Source: a bacterium
GTDB lineage: Bacteria; Acidobacteriota; Thermoanaerobaculia; Multivoradales; J023
DNA: 33,795 nt
Direction: 5' to 3'
Assembly (NCBI GenBank): GCA_024226315.1
Contig: JAAELT010000369.1
Coordinates: forward strand, 1 to 33,795
The notes under the pieces were generated by a model. That model ran no database searches. It was not told where the DNA came from and worked only from the letters and a program-made list of their open reading frames with translations. The first letter of the stretch is position 1; the number at the start of each line of letters is the position of its first letter. Position numbers and translations under genes: made by a program. Below, piece after piece: positions 30,834-33,795 of this stretch.

Positions 30834-32243
30834 CTAGTTCGCCCGCGAGTAGATCCGTGCGCATCGCCGGTAGACCGAGCGCAACCGATAAAGCAAGCGG
30901 TAGAGAAAGACCCACGGCAGCATGCGGCGCCGAAACGCTCGCAGGCCGGGTTTCGGTTTCTGGAGCGCGAACGCTCGAGTGCTCTGGCGCTGCAGTTTAT
31001 CGCGCAGCAGCACGACGCATTTTCTGAACAGGCTGAGTTGGGTAGCCAATCCAGCGAACCGCTTGCGCGGGCGCCAGAGCCCTCGTTTGCGATAGAGGCG
31101 GAGGCGATACGGCAGGGCGTCGCGCCGGTGACGCAAAGCCGCCGACTGCGACCGCACCGCCGCATCGACCGGCAGCTCCTCGAGCGCCACCTCTCCGGCC
31201 GCGTTCGCGTCTTCGATCAGCCGGAGGATCTCGGCGCGGCGGCACACCACGAGGCTCGTTCCGCGCTCGTCGCGAATGTGCTCGGGCAACCAGACGTCGC
31301 CCACCGCCGCGTCGGCGGTCTCGCCGAAGACGTCGTCGCACACGTCGCAGGCACCGTGCATGAAGAAACCCATGCCCCAGTCGCCGCCCATCACCTCCCG
31401 CATGGGAATAGTATGCCATTTCACGTCATCACCATGGCGCACCTGGACGCCGAAGGCGAAACGATTCGCCGGGTTGCCGGGAATCTGCTTGCGGAAGTCC
31501 GCCATCTCGACCCGGTCCTCTTCGACGCCGCAGCAGCGCGCCAGGTAGTCGAGGAAATAACGGTTTTTGAGGTGACCGCAGACCAGGCTGACGGTGTACT
31601 CGATACGAGTCCTGAGGAGCGGCTCCTCACGCATGGCCAGCTTGACGGCCTTGACGGAGCAGGGCAGCCCGACAAAGAGATAGCGCCCCGGTTGGGCGAG
31701 CGCTTCCCGCAGGACGGCGGAGACCTCGACCGGATGGTAGGCCGATTTGGCGACCTGATCCAAGTCTTCGAGAGTGCGAGAAATCCCATAGCGAAAGACA
31801 GGCTTCTCTCCCGGATGGGCCTGGACCGAGATGACGCGATCGACCTTGCCCTCACGCAGCAGCTTGCGCGCCAGCCACGAGCCGAGGCCGCCGGACGTCG
31901 CGCGATCGTGCCGATCCGGATCGGCGACGCGGCCCGCGAAGCAGCGGAGATAGTAGCCGAGCTCGGAACGATGCCGAATCCCTTCTTGCCGGCGATAGTC
32001 GGCTCGCGCCAGCGTATCTTCGTCGTCTTCCTGGTCCCAGAAGGGACAAGCGCGGAGCAGTCGCCGTTCGAGGCCCCGGGTCGCACCGGGACTCACTTCC
32101 TGCGGGAGATAGGAGCCCGAGGCCCGCTGCCGCATCCGGAGAGTGTCCGGCGGCGCGACGCCGGCGCAGACGCCGCAGCCGACGCAGACGTCGTTGGCCA
32201 CGACCCGGTTGAAGATAGTGGGCTCTGCGGCGACAGCCGTCAT
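30834..32243 (-). CDS. FrhB/FdhB-type Fe-S flavoprotein (coenzyme F420 hydrogenase beta-subunit-like)
   Basis: The 469-residue protein opens with a ferredoxin-type cluster site CVGCGVCAGVAPP (Cys20, Cys23, Cys26); the fourth Cys expected at position 30 is Ala, although ACPF further on could supply a ligand. The FrhB core follows: ATSGGLGSWLARKLL, VFRYGISRTLEDLDQVAKSA, LFVGLPCSVKAVKLA, VCGHLKNRYFLDYL and GACDVCDDVFGETADAAVGD. The fold in methanogens reduces F420; in polysaccharide loci these proteins are regular partners of pyruvyl transferases, with an unproven redox role on a sugar or lipid carrier. No membrane helix. It is cotranscribed with a GT4 gene 25 bases upstream and the small sulfatase-like gene one base downstream. 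Confidence 0.85.
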   Translation of the reverse strand: MTAVAAEPTIFNRVVANDVCVGCGVCAGVAPPDTLRMRQRASGSYLPQEVSPGATRGLERRLLRACPFWDQEDDEDTLARADYRRQEGIRHRSELGYYLRCFAGRVADPDRHDRATSGGLGSWLARKLLREGKVDRVISVQAHPGEKPVFRYGISRTLEDLDQVAKSAYHPVEVSAVLREALAQPGRYLFVGLPCSVKAVKLAMREEPLLRTRIEYTVSLVCGHLKNRYFLDYLARCCGVEEDRVEMADFRKQIPGNPANRFAFGVQVRHGDDVKWHTIPMREVMGGDWGMGFFMHGACDVCDDVFGETADAAVGDVWLPEHIRDERGTSLVVCRRAEILRLIEDANAAGEVALEELPVDAAVRSQSAALRHRRDALPYRLRLYRKRGLWRPRKRFAGLATQLSLFRKCVVLLRDKLQRQSTRAFALQKPKPGLRAFRRRMLPWVFLYRLLYRLRSVYRRCARIYSRAN

Positions 32244-32268
32244 CTCGCTCTCGAACGTTGCCGGACCT

Positions 32269-33453
32269 TCATTTCGACCCGTGCTCGATCACGGTCCGAT
32301 AGAAGGAGCGCGTCTGGCGGGCGACGACGCGCATACCCCAGCGGTCGACGATCCGGCGGCGAGCGGCGCGCCCCATCTCCTGGGCCCGCGCCGAATCCGC
32401 GATCAGCCGCGACAGCTTCCGAGCGTAGGCCGCGGGCTCGGGGGAGTCGACCAGCGAGCCGGTCTCGCCGTCGGCGACGATGGCGTCCATTCCGGTGCCC
32501 GCGGTGCCGACCACCGGCAGTCCGCTGGCACCGGCCTCCAGGCAAACCCCGGGGAAAGCCTCGGCTCGCGAAGGCGCGAGCACGATGTCGCACCGCTGGT
32601 AGAGATCCGGCATGCGCTCGTAGGGTACCACGCCGCGGAAGCGGACCCTGTGCTGATGCTCGGGCCGCAGGCGGCGCCGGCAAAACTCCGTCGCCAGCTC
32701 ATCCGAGCCCTGCCCGAGGGGCTGGTCCGAGCCCGCGATCTCAAACGATACAGCAGGCCATTGATCGAGAATCTGTCCGATGATCGCCGGAACCCGGTCG
32801 AAGCCCTTGATCCGGTTGAGGTGGCCGACGAACAGCACCGTCGGGGCGTCGCCGGAACGCCCGGCCCCCGGCTTGAACCGCTCGGTGTCGATGGGGTTGT
32901 GGAGGACCTGAACATGCGACAGGTCGAGCTCGAAGGTCCGCGCGTTGCGGCGGCGAGCCACCTCGCTGACCGCAGTAACGTGGGGCGTCCGGCGCAGACT
33001 CTGCCGCTCACGCCAATACATGGGGTAGTGATACCAGCGATAGGCGCCCCGCAGCTTGAGATTGTGCGTGCAGCCGCTGTGGATCTTGATCACTACCGGC
33101 GGCCGCCGCCGCCAGCCCAGGAGTCCCAGGGCTTCACCGGCCATCTCCGGCGCTTCGACGATGTCGAATCTCGCTGGCCCCAGCCGCTTGAAAAACCGCG
33201 CCACCAGACGGCTCCAACGAGCGCCTTCGACCACCGAGAAACGAGGCAGCAAGACGGGAGGACGGAGCGGAAGCCCCACGACGCGAACACCATCGAGCTC
33301 CTCGTCCACTGCCTCGGCGGACGGCGACTGGGTGACGACGGTGACTCGGTGGCCGTCTCCCGCCAGGGCCCGAGCGAGGGTCGCGGAATACGTCCCTACG
33401 CCGCCGAATGGCTGCCTCCAGGGGTATTCGCGAGACACCACGCCGATGTTCAT
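32269..33453 (-). CDS. GT4 family glycosyltransferase
   Basis: The 394-residue protein is a two-lobe GT-B enzyme. N-terminal lobe: NIGVVSREYPWRQPFGGVGT with the acceptor-side glycine loop, and HNPIDTERFKPG at the hinge. C-terminal lobe: VLFVGHLNRIKGFD (donor-lobe start), CDIVLAPSRAEAFPGVCLEA with the E-x7-E type signature (AEAFPGVCLEAGASGLPVV), and GETGSLVDSPEPAA. Retaining transfer from a nucleotide sugar onto a growing lipid-linked oligosaccharide is expected at the cytoplasmic face. Complete, start ATG at 33453. It follows another GT4 gene by 24 bases and precedes the Fe-S protein, in the minus block ending with the flippase. Confidence 0.88.
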   Translation of the reverse strand: MNIGVVSREYPWRQPFGGVGTYSATLARALAGDGHRVTVVTQSPSAEAVDEELDGVRVVGLPLRPPVLLPRFSVVEGARWSRLVARFFKRLGPARFDIVEAPEMAGEALGLLGWRRRPPVVIKIHSGCTHNLKLRGAYRWYHYPMYWRERQSLRRTPHVTAVSEVARRRNARTFELDLSHVQVLHNPIDTERFKPGAGRSGDAPTVLFVGHLNRIKGFDRVPAIIGQILDQWPAVSFEIAGSDQPLGQGSDELATEFCRRRLRPEHQHRVRFRGVVPYERMPDLYQRCDIVLAPSRAEAFPGVCLEAGASGLPVVGTAGTGMDAIVADGETGSLVDSPEPAAYARKLSRLIADSARAQEMGRAARRRIVDRWGMRVVARQTRSFYRTVIEHGSK

Positions 33454-33477
33454 CGCGCCCCTCTCATCGCCCGGCCG

Positions 33478-33795
33478 TCATCGTGAGACTTCGGCGGCGA
33501 GCTGGCGGAACATCGACGCGTACTCGCCGCAGACCCGTTGCAGGTTGAATGTCCGGGAGACGTGACGGCGACCCGCCTCGGCCAGCCGGCGGCGCAAATC
33601 GGCGCCGTCCGCCAGGCGATCCAGGGCGCTCGTCATCGCGGCCTCGTCGTCCACCGGCACCAGCAGGCCGCGGACCCCGTCCTCGATCAGCTCATCCGGC
33701 CCGTAGGGGCAGCGGGTCGAGATCACGGGCGTGCCGCAGGCCATTGCCTCGATCAACACGTTCGGAAAACCTTCCCAGCGGCTGGAGAGAGCGAA
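33478..33795 (-). CDS. GT4 family glycosyltransferase, C-terminal part (cut by window edge)
   Basis: The frame is open to the last base of the window. Read from the edge, the sequence begins FALSSRWEGFPNVLIEAMAC, continuing GTPVIS, the canonical donor-lobe signature S..EGFPNVLIEAMACGTPVI of GT4 enzymes, then GPDELIEDGVRGLLVPVDDE and a helical end. Only about 105 residues are visible; the N-terminal lobe lies outside. An apparent GTG start at 33759 is internal to the conserved motif. It is probably cotranscribed with the next GT4 gene, 24 bases downstream. Confidence 0.88.
   Translation of the reverse strand, partial: FALSSRWEGFPNVLIEAMACGTPVISTRCPYGPDELIEDGVRGLLVPVDDEAAMTSALDRLADGADLRRRLAEAGRRHVSRTFNLQRVCGEYASMFRQLAAEVSR

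Noticed and set aside
30833..31165. N-terminal extension of the small sulfatase-like protein
   Set aside because: Cys/Arg/Ser-rich and lying wholly inside the FrhB-like gene; the ATG at 30832 gives a normal start one base after that gene.
30816..32783. Plus-strand ORF (655 residues) opposite the FrhB-like and GT4 genes
   Set aside because: No domain, antisense composition, and it spans two genes with strong family motifs on the minus strand.

Overview
The window is high-GC bacterial DNA with densely packed genes, many GTG/TTG starts and frequent ATGA-type overlaps. A lipobox protein, Wzx-type export and polyprenyl-sugar style glycosyltransferases point to a diderm bacterium. The overall style, with large clusters of polytopic GT-C enzymes and TGnTAnnnT-like -10 boxes just upstream of start codons, resembles Acidobacteriota or other deep-branching soil or sediment phyla. 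That taxonomic guess is weak because no rRNA or marker gene is present. No tRNA, rRNA or CRISPR array was seen.

Left edge (1-2.9 kb) is accessory DNA: the C-terminal end of a probable REP-associated (Y1) transposase, about 1.1 kb of non-coding repeat-rich sequence that includes a 42-bp-period tandem array, a VapBC-type toxin-antitoxin pair with a clear promoter and operator, a second palindromic repeat cluster, and a broken WD40 gene.

From 2.95 kb to the right end everything is surface glycan biosynthesis. Plus block 2950-10483: an uncharacterised polytopic protein, a micro-ORF with a HAD motif, a PMT-like GT-C enzyme, a UDP-galactopyranose-mutase-like flavoprotein and a YfhO-like membrane protein. 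Minus block 21128-10488 (read right to left): a GT-C enzyme, a GDPD-like protein, a HAD phosphatase, a class II aldolase, a tandem two-domain nucleotidyltransferase, a GT2, a GT-C enzyme fused to a phosphoribulokinase/uridine-kinase-like domain, then a GT2 and a methyltransferase that probably have their own promoter. Plus block 21261-24253: GT-C plus a DUF354-like protein. Then come a Thr-type sulfatase-family lipoprotein (minus) and another GT-C enzyme (plus). Minus block 33795-27233: two GT4 enzymes (the first cut by the window edge), a FrhB-type Fe-S protein, a second Thr-type sulfatase-family protein, a polysaccharide pyruvyl transferase and a Wzx flippase.

Taken together, cytoplasmic enzymes would make and activate sugars or polyols, GT2/GT4 enzymes would build lipid-linked intermediates, Wzx would flip them, and seven polytopic GT-C/YfhO-type proteins would add residues from polyprenyl-phosphate sugars outside. 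Decorations may include pyruvate ketals, methyl groups and phosphodiesters. The most unusual part is the operon around the GT-C::kinase fusion, which looks like an undescribed route for making, phosphorylating, activating and transferring a sugar or polyol.
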